NCBI RefSeq assembly: GCF_000744105.1
Contig: NZ_JQLH01000001.1
Location: forward strand, 496,001-560,000
Reading direction: 5' to 3'
DNA length: 64,000 bases
Source: Maribacter forsetii DSM 18668
GTDB lineage: Bacteria > Bacteroidota > Bacteroidia > Flavobacteriales > Flavobacteriaceae
Part shown: positions 1-9,450 of the stretch, piece after piece
How the letters are laid out: each line of letters starts with the position of its first letter
Numbering within the stretch: the first letter of the stretch is position 1
Position numbers and translations under genes: made by a program
The notes under the pieces: generated by a model
Database searches by the model: none
Told to the model about the DNA's origin: nothing
The model's input: the letters and a program-made list of their open reading frames with translations, nothing else

Positions 1-192
1 GCAAAGCTTAAAAACATACCAGTTGCCGCACTCTGCGGATCGGTAAGTATAACCGTGGCACAACAACAAAAATTCGGACTTGATTATGTAGCCTCAATTG
101 TAAGAGGGGTTTCTACGTTGAATGAAGCCATGGAGCAGAGTAAGGTCAACCTTGTAAATGCCGCCTTTAATTTTGCAAGTCTATTGAAGTGA
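1..192 (+). CDS. Glycerate kinase, C-terminal fragment (cut by window edge)
   Basis: The reading frame is open from base 1 and ends at TGA 190-192, giving the last 63 residues of a protein that starts before the window. The fragment has a PVAALCGS strand, a GLDYVASIVRG turn and a closing helix around NLVNAAFNFASLL. This matches the C-terminal end of the GarK/GlxK glycerate kinase family, which phosphorylates glycerate in glyoxylate and sugar-acid metabolism. The ATP-binding part lies outside the window, so activity cannot be judged. It shares the strand of the next gene but is separated from it by 337 bp, so it is probably the end of an unrelated unit. Confidence 0.75.
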   Translation, partial: AKLKNIPVAALCGSVSITVAQQQKFGLDYVASIVRGVSTLNEAMEQSKVNLVNAAFNFASLLK

Positions 193-529
193 AAAGTTGA
201 TTATTAAATTGGTTTGCTTCAACTAAGTATTACTTTAATGTGCATATGGATTTAACCGGAATTGGGTTTTAGGCTTTCTATTAAACCGATCAATTTTCTT
301 ATGCTAAATTAAAAATTAAAACAACTGTAATCTTTTTACTACAAGTCCTATAAAGTATAAAAACAGCAAAGAATGCGATTTGCAAGCCACAGATATCTCT
401 TGGTATACCTTTACTTTCGGTCTATTGACAACAATTTATTTATAGGGCACTAGGCTACTGCTACCTTTAGTTTACGTACGAACTAATATCTATTCAAACT
501 TGAAAAATATTGATGGATTATTTTAGCCA
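193..529. other. Intergenic stretch, 337 bp, promoter region of the adhesin gene
   Basis: This AT-rich stretch has no convincing open frame on either strand and no strong hairpin terminator. It must carry the promoter of the adhesin gene at 530. The nearest approach to the Bacteroidota TAnnTTTG box is TACCTTTA around 408, which differs at the last base, so no promoter is called. Confidence 0.5.
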
Positions 530-3500
530 ATGACCAAACCTATTACTTCATATTCTAACTTAAATTCTTTTTGGAAAAGATTAGCCGTTCTTTTTCTTTT
601 GATACTGGGGATACAACCATTATACTCGCAGCAGACAACTACTTGGACCCAGCAACCCTTATCCGTCACTTGGGAATCTTTTAGTTCAGATGGTGCGGTA
701 AGGGTGGAGGTAGTACCTTCATTAGGGGTATCTATCTTAGGTGAAGATACTATGGGTTGTACGTCAGATGCTACTTATGGAGACCCTACTCCTGATGTAT
801 TTGGAAGTCCTTCAATAGAAATTTCATTAAACTCTATTTTACGTTTTGGTACTTTGCAGTTCCGTTTTTTTGATGCGGCTACCGGTGATCCGGTATATAT
901 TGTAAGTCCATTACTTCATGTGGATAGAGTGGGTACCTATGGTATTTTGCCTTTTCCTTTGCTTTCTGGTTCTAGTACGGGTGTTTTTACATCAACTAAT
1001 GGAACATGGTCAAATGTTAGTCGCAATGGTCCTATTTTTGAATTTACCAACACCCAATTTAATGTAGATACAGGTTCGCTAATTAGTGGTAATGGTGGTG
1101 AATGTGGTAATGGGAACACTACAGGAACAGGAGGAGGAACGATGAAAATGGATGAAGCTGTTCAATCCATTAATATGGATGTTAACCTCGCTGGTAGTCT
1201 TTTAGGTTTAAACGAGGAAGTGGAGTTTGTACTTTCTAACTTAATTATAGCTGAACCAGAAATAGAAGTAACAAAGACCGTTGTAAATAATTTTAGCTCT
1301 CCCGTTGAAACAGGTGATGCTGTAGATTATACTATTGAAGTAGAAAACACAGGTAACGTAAAAGTTACGAATGTTGATGTAACCGATACTTTTAAAGATG
1401 CTAGTGGAGATAGTATAGCATTAAGTACCCCGCCAAATTTCTTATCTTCTACAATGGGTTCTTTAGAAGGAACTCTTTTGCCAAATGAAATTGCGACATA
1501 TACTGCTGCCCATGTATTGACTGCAAATGAAATTAATGAAGGAGGAGTAATCAATCAGGTAAGTGTTTTTGCCGATAGTCCATACGGTCCAGATGATACA
1601 GATGACATTTCAGATGATGGTGATGATACAGATGGTAATTTACTTAATGATACTACAGATAGTTTTTTTCCTGTTCCTTTAAATGATACCGCTACGGTAG
1701 AAAAGAATAATTCAGTTGATATTTTAGTAACTAATAATGATGATTTTGGAGGTAATGGTCCTAATTCAGGAGCTATATTTATTGTCAGTACCCCCACCAA
1801 TGGTAGTGTTTCCTTAAACGAAAACGGTTCAGCTACCGACCCTCAAGATGATTACTTCTCTTATACACCAAGTACGGACTTTATAGGTACCGACTCATTT
1901 ATTTACGGAATAACAGATGCAAAGGGTTATACACAATACGCAACAGTTAATATTACAGTGTATTCTTGTCCAAATGCTGGTGTCGACGGGATTCTGAATA
2001 TATGTTTAGGGGATTCTTTTGAGAATGCAGATCTTTTTGCGTCTTTAACAGGTGCTCCGGATACAGGTGGAACCTGGACTAATAATTTTGATGATACATT
2101 TACCTATACTTTAACTGCTGTTGCACCTTGTACGGTTAATGCTACTAGTATTGTAACAGTAATTGAGCATGACCCACCAAATGCCGGAGGCGATGGAACA
2201 TTGAACATTTGCCAAGGCGATACATTCACCAACGCAGATCTGTTCGCACAGTTGACCGGTTCACCTGATACCGGTGGAACGTGGACCGACAAAGGCAATG
2301 GTACACATACGTATACAGTGGCAGCAATATCACCATGTACAGTAGATGATGAAAGCATCGTAACGGTAACAGAGCAAGCACAACCAAATGCTGGAGGTGA
2401 TGGAACATTGAATATCTGTGTCGGAGATAGTTTTGATAATGATGATTTATTCGCACAGTTGACCGGTAATCCAGATACAGGTGGAACATGGTCTGACAAT
2501 GGAAATGGTACTCACACGTACACGGTGGCAGTAACTTCACCATGTACGGTAGAAGATGAAAGTATTGTAACGGTAACAGAACAAGCACAACCAAATGCAG
2601 GAATTGATGGAACATTGAGCATTTGCGAAGGCGAAACATTCACGAATGTAGACTTGTTCGCACAATTAACTGGTTCCCCGGATACAGGCGGAACGTGGAC
2701 CGACAATGGCAATGGAACACATACGTATACAGTGGCAGCAACTTCACCATGTACAATAGATGATGAAAGTATCGTAACGGTTACCGAACAGGCACAACCG
2801 AATGCAGGTATCGACGGAACATTGAATATTTGCGAAGGAGAAACATTCACCAATGCGGACTTGTTCGCGCAACTGACCGGTTCACCCGATACCGGCGGAA
2901 CATGGTTAGACAACGGAAATGGAACTCACACTTATACAGTAGCTGCAATATCACCATGTACGGTAGACGATGAAAGTACTGTAACGGTAACAGAACAAAC
3001 TCCACCAAATGCGGGTATCGACGGAACATTGAGCATTTGCGAAGGCGAAACATTCACCAACGCAGATCTGTTCGCACAATTGACCGGTTCCCCGGATATA
3101 GGTGGAACATGGGTCGATAATGGCGATGGTACTCATACGTATACTGTGGCAGCAATCGCGCCTTGTTTAGTTGATGACGAAAGCATCGTAACCGTAACCG
3201 AACAAGCACAACCAAATGCCGGAGGTGATGGAACATTGAATATCTGTGTCGGAGATAGTTTTGATAATGATGATTTATTCGCACAGTTGACTGGTTCTCC
3301 AGACACAGGCGGAACATGGGTCGACAATAACGATGGCACGCATACGTATACCGTGGCTGCAACTTCACCATGTACAGTAGATGATGAAAGTATCGTAACC
3401 GTAACCGAGCAGGCACAACCAAATGCAGGTATCGACGGGACATTGAGCATTTGCGAAGGCGAAACATTCACCAATACAGACTTGTTCGCACAACTGACCG

Positions 3501-6500
3501 GTTCACCGGATACGGGCGGAACGTGGACGGACAATGGCGACGGAACGCACACTTACACAGTAGCTGCAACTGCTCCATGTACAGCAGATGATGTAAGTAT
3601 CGTAACGGTAACCGAGCAGGCACAACCAAATGCCGGAGGTGATGGTACATTGAATATTTGCGCTGGAGCTAGTTTTGATAACGCAGATCTTTTTGCCCAG
3701 TTAACAGGTTCACCAGATACAGGTGGAACATGGGTAGACAATAACGATGGCACGCATACGTACACAGTAGCAGCAACAGCTCCATGTACAGTAGATGATG
3801 AAAGTACTGTAACCGTAACCGAGCAAGCACAGCCGAATGCAGGAGTTGATGGAACTTTAAATATTTGTGTTGGCGATACGTTCACAAACGCAGACCTTTT
3901 TGCACAGTTGACAGGTAATCCAGATACAGGCGGAAACTGGTCGGACAATGGCGACGGAACTCACACCTATACTGTAGCTGCAACAGCACCATGTACAACA
4001 GACGATGAAAGTATCGTAACCGTAACAGAGCAAGCGCAACCAAATGCGGGTATCGACGGGACATTGAATATCTGTCGAGGAGCAACTTTTGACAATGATG
4101 ATCTATTTGGTCAGCTTACAGGCAATCCAGACACAGGTGGAACATGGGTCGACAATAACGATGGTACCCATACTTATACTGTGGCAGCAACATCACCCTG
4201 TACAATAGATGATGAAAGTATTGTAACCGTAACCGAGCAGGAACAACCAAATGCAGGCGTTGATGGAACATTGAATATTTGCGAAGGAGAAACATTCACA
4301 AATACAGACTTGTTCGCACAACTGACCGGTTCACCGGATACGGGCGGAACGTGGACGGACAATGGCGACGGAACGCACACTTACACAGTAGCTGCAACTG
4401 CTCCATGTACAGCAGATGATGTAAGTATCGTAACGGTAACCGAGCAGGCACAACCAAATGCCGGAGGTGATGGTACATTGAATATTTGCGCTGGAGCTAG
4501 TTTTGATAACGCAGATCTTTTTGCCCAGTTAACAGGTTCACCAGATACAGGTGGAACATGGGTAGACAATAACGATGGCACGCATACGTACACAGTAGCA
4601 GCAACATCACCCTGTACAGTAGTTGATGAAAGTATTGTAACCGTAACCGAGCAAGCACAGCCGAATGCAGGAGTTGATGGAACTTTAAATATTTGTGTTG
4701 GCGATACGTTCACAAACGCAGACCTTTTTGCACAGTTGACAGGTAATCCAGATACAGGCGGAAACTGGTCGGACAATGGCGACGGCACTCACACCTATAC
4801 TGTAGCAGCAACATCACCCTGTACAGTAGATGATGAAAGCATCGTAACGGTAACCGAGCAGGCACAACCAAATGCCGGGGGTGATGGAACATTGAATATC
4901 TGTGTCGGAGATAGTTTTGATAATGATGATTTATTCGGACAGTTGACTGGTTCTCCAGACACAGGCGGAACATGGGTAGACAATGGCAATGGAACACATA
5001 CCTATACAGTAGCAGCGATTGCTCCTTGTACAACCGATGATGAAAGCATCGTAACGGTAACAGAGCAAGCACAACCAAATGCCGGGGGTGATGGAACATT
5101 GAATATTTGCGAAGGAGATAGTTTCGATAATGATGATCTGTTCACCCAGTTAACTGGTTCACCGGACACAGGTGGAACGTGGGCTGACAATAATGATGGC
5201 ACGCATACTTATACTGTAGCGGCAACTTCACCATGTACAGTAGATGATGAAAGTATCGTAACGGTAACCGAGCAGGCACAACCAAATGCAGGTATCGACG
5301 GGACATTGAATATTTGCGAAGGAGAAACATTCACCAATGCTGATTTGTTCGCGCAACTGACCGGTTCACCCGATACCGGCGGAACATGGTTAGACAACGG
5401 AAATGGAACACATACGTATACAGTAGCTGCAATATCACCATGTACAGTAGATGATGAAAGTATCGTAACGGTAACAGAACAAGCGCAACCAAATGCCGGA
5501 GGTGATGGAACATTGAATATCTGTGTCGGAGATAGTTTTGATACTGATGATTTATTCGCACAGTTGACCGGTAATCCAGATACAGGTGGAACATGGTCTG
5601 ACAATGGAAATGGTACTCACACGTACACGGTGGCAGCAACTTCACCATGTACGGTAGAAGATGAAAGTATTGTAACGGTAACAGAACAAGCACAACCAAA
5701 TGCAGGAATTGATGGAACATTGAGCATTTGCGAAGGCGAAACAATCACGAATGCTGATCTGTTCGCGCAACTGGCCGGTTTCCCGGATACGGGCGGAACG
5801 TGGATCGATAATGGCGATGGTACTCATACGTATACTGTGACAGCAACATCACCTTGTACAACCGATGATGAAAGCATCGTAACCGTATCCGAACAAGCGC
5901 AACCAAATGCAGGAGGCGATGGAACATTGAATATCTGTCAAGGAGCAACTTTTGACAATGATGATCTATTTGGTCAGCTTACAGGCAATCCAGATACAGG
6001 TGGAACTTGGGTTGATAATGGAGATGGTACCCATACTTATACTGTGGCAGCAACATCACCCTGTACAATAGATGATGAAAGTATTGTAACCGTAACCGAG
6101 CAGGAACAACCAAATGCCGGAGGTGATGGAACATTGAATATCTGTATCGGAGATAGTTTTGATAATGATGATTTATTCGTACAGTTGATCGGTTCTCCCG
6201 ATACAGGCGGAACATGGTCGGATAATGGCGACGGCACTCACACCTATACAGTAGTAGCAACATCGCCATGTACGGTAGACGATGAAAGCATCGTAACCGT
6301 AACCGAACAAGCGCAACCAAATGCAGGAATCGATGGAACATTGAATATTTGCGAAGGCGAAACATTCACGAATGCGGACTTGTTCGCGCAACTGACCGGT
6401 TCACCGGATACGGGCGGAACATGGGTCGACAATAACGATGGCACGCATACGTATACCGTGGCTGCAACAGCACCATGTACAACAGACGATGAAAGTATGG

Positions 6501-8485
6501 TAACCGTAACCGAGCAGGTACAACCAAATGCAGGCGTTGATGGAACATTAAATATCTGTCGAGGAGATACATTCACAAATACAGACTTGTTCGCACAACT
6601 GACCGGTTCACCGGATACGGGCGGAACATGGGTCGACAATAACGATGGCACGCATACGTATACCGTGGCTGCAACAGCACCATGTACAACAGACGATGAA
6701 AGTATCGTAACCGTAACGGAGCAAGCACAACCAAATGCAGGCGTTGACGGGATATTGAATATTTGTGAAGGCGCAACATTCACGAATACAGACTTGTTCG
6801 CACAATTAACTGGTTCACCCGATACCGGTGGAACATGGATTGACAATGGCGATGGTACTCATACGTATACTGTGGCAGCAATCGCGCCTTGTTCAGTTGA
6901 CGATGAAAGTATCGTAACGGTAACAGAGCAAGCACAACCAAATGCTGGAGGTGATGGAACATTGAATATCTGTGTCGGAGATAGTTTTGATAATGATGAT
7001 TTATTCGCACAGTTGACTGGTTCTCCAGACACAGGCGGAACATGGGTCGACAATGGCAATGGAACACATACGTATACAGTAGCAGCGATTGCTCCTTGTA
7101 CAACCGATGATGAAAGCATCGTAACCGTAACCGAGCAGGCACAACCAAATGCGGGAATCGACGGAACATTGAATATTTGTGAAGGCGATACGATTACCAA
7201 TACAGCACTATTTGCTCAATTAAGCGGATCTCCTGATACTGGTGGTTCGTGGACCGATAATGGTAACAACACATACACATATACCGTAGCCTCCATACTG
7301 CCTTGCTCTATTAACGATACAAGTATGGTTACTGTGGTATTTGATCAAACCGATAGCAATGGTAATGGTGTAGTAGATTGTCAAGAAACAAATATAGTGC
7401 TTCCGGTAATTACAATAGATGACATAACCTCAGATAACATTGTCAACGAAAATGAATCTCAAGGTCAGATTAATGTAACGGGAAGGGTTACAGGTGATTT
7501 TTCTGAAGGTGATCTAGTAACCTTGACCATTCATAATACCAATTATACTGGTCCTGTAGATGCAAACGGGTTTTTTAATATCTCGGTTGCGGGTTCGGAT
7601 TTAGTGGAGGACAATGATTTAAGTATTCTAGGTACGGTCACCACGATAACTTTAGATGGCAATACAGGTTCATCGTCAGTACAACATCCGTATACCATTG
7701 ATATAGATCCACCTTTGGTCGATAGTTTTGAAACAATGGACACATACCCCATTTTACTTGGTTTAGGGAGTCCGAATGAGATATTGAATATTACGGTTGA
7801 GGTTGGTGATACAGGCTTGTTATTACAGTATTTAATCAATACTGATATAAATGGTATTTGGGAAATTCATACAGAAACGGATCAAGCAGAAAATGGAACT
7901 TTCCCAATAGTCAATCCCGAATTGACTTTGTTGATTACTGCAGAAGATATAGCAGGAAATATAGGTAAAGGTGAGGTCTTGATCATTTTTGATAATGAAC
8001 CACTTAATAATGATACTGATAACGATGGTTTATCAAATGATGAAGAACTGACTTTAGGTACAGACCCAAATAACCCAGATACGGATGGCGACGGAGTTAT
8101 GGACGGACAAGAAGTCTTGGATGGTACCGATCCTTTAGATCCTTGTGATTCTTTAGGTGGTACACCACCATCTGGAAGTAATTGTGACATCTATATAGAA
8201 CTAGATCTTGTAAAACCGGGAGATACTATGAATGGTAGCTTTGAGATTATCAATATTGAGAGATTTCCAGAAAATTCGGTTAAAATCTATAATAGATATG
8301 GTGTTTTGGTATGGGAAGTAGAAGGTTATGAAAATGGTCCCAATGCTTTTAGTGGTCTGTCTGACGGTAGAATCACCATTAACAGAAATGAGAAACTACC
8401 TTCTGGTACCTATTATTATGATGTATACTATACAGCAAGGGGAGAACAAAAAATATTAACCGGTTATCTGTACGTAATTAGGTAA
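530..8485 (+). CDS. Giant T9SS-exported repeat adhesin with type B (gliding motility-associated) C-terminal domain
   Basis: This 2651-residue protein is probably exported by the type IX system and displayed at the cell surface. In order: a signal peptide (residues 1-34, ending YSQQ); a unique N-terminal domain; a DUF11-like domain (about 243-370, starting EIEVTKTV); an Ig/cadherin-like domain (about 400-478); 26 tandem repeats of 69 residues (481-2273); two bacterial Ig-like segments (about 2290-2490); thrombospondin type 3 calcium-binding repeats (about 2496-2540, DTDNDGLSNDEE and DTDGDGVMDGQE); and a C-terminal sorting domain (about 2565-2651, VKIYNRYGVLVWE to GYLYVIR). That last domain matches the gliding motility-associated C-terminal family. 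The PorP/SprF gene starts 3 bp downstream, which fits a cargo-plus-outer-membrane-partner operon. Ligand unknown. Confidence 0.93.
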   Translation: MTKPITSYSNLNSFWKRLAVLFLLILGIQPLYSQQTTTWTQQPLSVTWESFSSDGAVRVEVVPSLGVSILGEDTMGCTSDATYGDPTPDVFGSPSIEISLNSILRFGTLQFRFFDAATGDPVYIVSPLLHVDRVGTYGILPFPLLSGSSTGVFTSTNGTWSNVSRNGPIFEFTNTQFNVDTGSLISGNGGECGNGNTTGTGGGTMKMDEAVQSINMDVNLAGSLLGLNEEVEFVLSNLIIAEPEIEVTKTVVNNFSSPVETGDAVDYTIEVENTGNVKVTNVDVTDTFKDASGDSIALSTPPNFLSSTMGSLEGTLLPNEIATYTAAHVLTANEINEGGVINQVSVFADSPYGPDDTDDISDDGDDTDGNLLNDTTDSFFPVPLNDTATVEKNNSVDILVTNNDDFGGNGPNSGAIFIVSTPTNGSVSLNENGSATDPQDDYFSYTPSTDFIGTDSFIYGITDAKGYTQYATVNITVYSCPNAGVDGILNICLGDSFENADLFASLTGAPDTGGTWTNNFDDTFTYTLTAVAPCTVNATSIVTVIEHDPPNAGGDGTLNICQGDTFTNADLFAQLTGSPDTGGTWTDKGNGTHTYTVAAISPCTVDDESIVTVTEQAQPNAGGDGTLNICVGDSFDNDDLFAQLTGNPDTGGTWSDNGNGTHTYTVAVTSPCTVEDESIVTVTEQAQPNAGIDGTLSICEGETFTNVDLFAQLTGSPDTGGTWTDNGNGTHTYTVAATSPCTIDDESIVTVTEQAQPNAGIDGTLNICEGETFTNADLFAQLTGSPDTGGTWLDNGNGTHTYTVAAISPCTVDDESTVTVTEQTPPNAGIDGTLSICEGETFTNADLFAQLTGSPDIGGTWVDNGDGTHTYTVAAIAPCLVDDESIVTVTEQAQPNAGGDGTLNICVGDSFDNDDLFAQLTGSPDTGGTWVDNNDGTHTYTVAATSPCTVDDESIVTVTEQAQPNAGIDGTLSICEGETFTNTDLFAQLTGSPDTGGTWTDNGDGTHTYTVAATAPCTADDVSIVTVTEQAQPNAGGDGTLNICAGASFDNADLFAQLTGSPDTGGTWVDNNDGTHTYTVAATAPCTVDDESTVTVTEQAQPNAGVDGTLNICVGDTFTNADLFAQLTGNPDTGGNWSDNGDGTHTYTVAATAPCTTDDESIVTVTEQAQPNAGIDGTLNICRGATFDNDDLFGQLTGNPDTGGTWVDNNDGTHTYTVAATSPCTIDDESIVTVTEQEQPNAGVDGTLNICEGETFTNTDLFAQLTGSPDTGGTWTDNGDGTHTYTVAATAPCTADDVSIVTVTEQAQPNAGGDGTLNICAGASFDNADLFAQLTGSPDTGGTWVDNNDGTHTYTVAATSPCTVVDESIVTVTEQAQPNAGVDGTLNICVGDTFTNADLFAQLTGNPDTGGNWSDNGDGTHTYTVAATSPCTVDDESIVTVTEQAQPNAGGDGTLNICVGDSFDNDDLFGQLTGSPDTGGTWVDNGNGTHTYTVAAIAPCTTDDESIVTVTEQAQPNAGGDGTLNICEGDSFDNDDLFTQLTGSPDTGGTWADNNDGTHTYTVAATSPCTVDDESIVTVTEQAQPNAGIDGTLNICEGETFTNADLFAQLTGSPDTGGTWLDNGNGTHTYTVAAISPCTVDDESIVTVTEQAQPNAGGDGTLNICVGDSFDTDDLFAQLTGNPDTGGTWSDNGNGTHTYTVAATSPCTVEDESIVTVTEQAQPNAGIDGTLSICEGETITNADLFAQLAGFPDTGGTWIDNGDGTHTYTVTATSPCTTDDESIVTVSEQAQPNAGGDGTLNICQGATFDNDDLFGQLTGNPDTGGTWVDNGDGTHTYTVAATSPCTIDDESIVTVTEQEQPNAGGDGTLNICIGDSFDNDDLFVQLIGSPDTGGTWSDNGDGTHTYTVVATSPCTVDDESIVTVTEQAQPNAGIDGTLNICEGETFTNADLFAQLTGSPDTGGTWVDNNDGTHTYTVAATAPCTTDDESMVTVTEQVQPNAGVDGTLNICRGDTFTNTDLFAQLTGSPDTGGTWVDNNDGTHTYTVAATAPCTTDDESIVTVTEQAQPNAGVDGILNICEGATFTNTDLFAQLTGSPDTGGTWIDNGDGTHTYTVAAIAPCSVDDESIVTVTEQAQPNAGGDGTLNICVGDSFDNDDLFAQLTGSPDTGGTWVDNGNGTHTYTVAAIAPCTTDDESIVTVTEQAQPNAGIDGTLNICEGDTITNTALFAQLSGSPDTGGSWTDNGNNTYTYTVASILPCSINDTSMVTVVFDQTDSNGNGVVDCQETNIVLPVITIDDITSDNIVNENESQGQINVTGRVTGDFSEGDLVTLTIHNTNYTGPVDANGFFNISVAGSDLVEDNDLSILGTVTTITLDGNTGSSSVQHPYTIDIDPPLVDSFETMDTYPILLGLGSPNEILNITVEVGDTGLLLQYLINTDINGIWEIHTETDQAENGTFPIVNPELTLLITAEDIAGNIGKGEVLIIFDNEPLNNDTDNDGLSNDEELTLGTDPNNPDTDGDGVMDGQEVLDGTDPLDPCDSLGGTPPSGSNCDIYIELDLVKPGDTMNGSFEIINIERFPENSVKIYNRYGVLVWEVEGYENGPNAFSGLSDGRITINRNEKLPSGTYYYDVYYTARGEQKILTGYLYVIR
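1970..7348 (+). repeat. 26 tandem 207-bp units encoding 69-residue Ig-like repeats
   Basis: Each unit starts PNAG(G/I/V)DGTLNIC and ends DDESIVTVTEQAQ, with two invariant cysteines (NIC and APC/SPC) that probably form an intra-repeat disulfide. Units 2-25 are almost invariant in protein; units 1 and 26 are the most diverged, as expected for array edges. At DNA level two families alternate (EGETFTN and VGDSFDN types). Long exact copies recur at multiples of 207 bp: 3472-3776 matches 4300-4604 (offset 828, four units), and 2395-2637 nearly matches 5500-5742 (offset 3105, fifteen units). This shows recent block duplication or gene conversion. Confidence 0.95.
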
Positions 8486-8488
8486 AAG

Positions 8489-9439
8489 ATGAAGAAAATC
8501 TATCAAATAATCTTTTTGATATTTACCATGGTTTTAGGTGGTCAATATCTTATGTTCGGTCAGCAAGATGCCCAGTACACCCAATATATGTACAATACTT
8601 TTTCGGTGAATCCGGCGTATGCAGGATCTAGAGAGGTATTAAGTATATCTGCATTGCACAGGTCACAATGGGTAGGTAGAGATGGTGCTCCTAATACACA
8701 AACACTCAGTGTACACGGACCTTCTTCTGACAAAGTGGGGCTTGGTCTTTCTATTGTTCATGATGAAATAGGGAACAACACCAATCAAAATACATATATT
8801 GACGCTGCTTTTTCGTATACATTGAAGACCTCTGACAATAACAAATTGTCATTTGGATTAAAGGCTGGCGGGCACTTATTAAATTTAGATTTTAACAATC
8901 TTAGAAATTTTAGTGCAGGTGGTATTGCCATTACCGATAGTGATCTTTATAAAAAGTTTACTCCAAATTTTGGAGCAGGTCTGTACTACCATAACGATCA
9001 ATTTTATGCAGGTTTGTCCATACCTAATTTTTTGCAAACAGAGCATTTTGATAGCGCTGATGGTAACAATAGTTTGGTTTCTGTTGATAGAATAACATGG
9101 TATTTAATATCAGGATATGTGTTTGAGATGTCTGAATCATGGAAATTTAAACCTGCTTTTCTTTTAAAAGCTACGTCTGGTGCACCGTTACAGGCAGATG
9201 TATCGGCAAACTTTTTATTGAACGATAAATTTTCAATGGGTGCAGCTTACAGATGGGATGCCGCTATAAGTGCTTTATTCGGATTTCAAATGACCGATGA
9301 GTTTATGCTTGGTCTAGCCTATGATAGTGATATTTCTGAATTGGGCGGAACAAAATATAATAATGGTTCTTTTGAGGTTTTTCTTAGGTACGAGTTTCTG
9401 AAGAAAGATAAAATTGATTTAACCCCTAGATTCTTTTAA
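8489..9439 (+). CDS. PorP/SprF family type IX secretion membrane protein
   Basis: 316 residues with a signal peptide (to about 25, ending FGQQ). The hallmark N-terminal stretch follows: DAQYTQYMYNTFSVNPAYAG and then LHRSQWVGRDGAP. This block defines the PorP/SprF family. The rest is rich in amphipathic beta strands, as expected for an outer-membrane barrel. Family members accompany individual T9SS cargoes with type B sorting domains, as SprF does for SprB, so this protein probably serves the giant adhesin encoded 3 bp upstream, with which it is almost certainly co-transcribed. Length is typical of the family. A gene symbol is withheld because many paralogues exist per genome. Confidence 0.93.
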   Translation: MKKIYQIIFLIFTMVLGGQYLMFGQQDAQYTQYMYNTFSVNPAYAGSREVLSISALHRSQWVGRDGAPNTQTLSVHGPSSDKVGLGLSIVHDEIGNNTNQNTYIDAAFSYTLKTSDNNKLSFGLKAGGHLLNLDFNNLRNFSAGGIAITDSDLYKKFTPNFGAGLYYHNDQFYAGLSIPNFLQTEHFDSADGNNSLVSVDRITWYLISGYVFEMSESWKFKPAFLLKATSGAPLQADVSANFLLNDKFSMGAAYRWDAAISALFGFQMTDEFMLGLAYDSDISELGGTKYNNGSFEVFLRYEFLKKDKIDLTPRFF

Positions 9440-9450
9440 AATAATTAATA

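Noticed and set aside
2104..7200. Many long antisense and alternate-frame ORFs inside the adhesin repeat array
   Set aside because: They repeat with the 207-bp unit and exist only because one open antisense stretch is copied 26 times; none has a start signal, domain or independent codon pattern.
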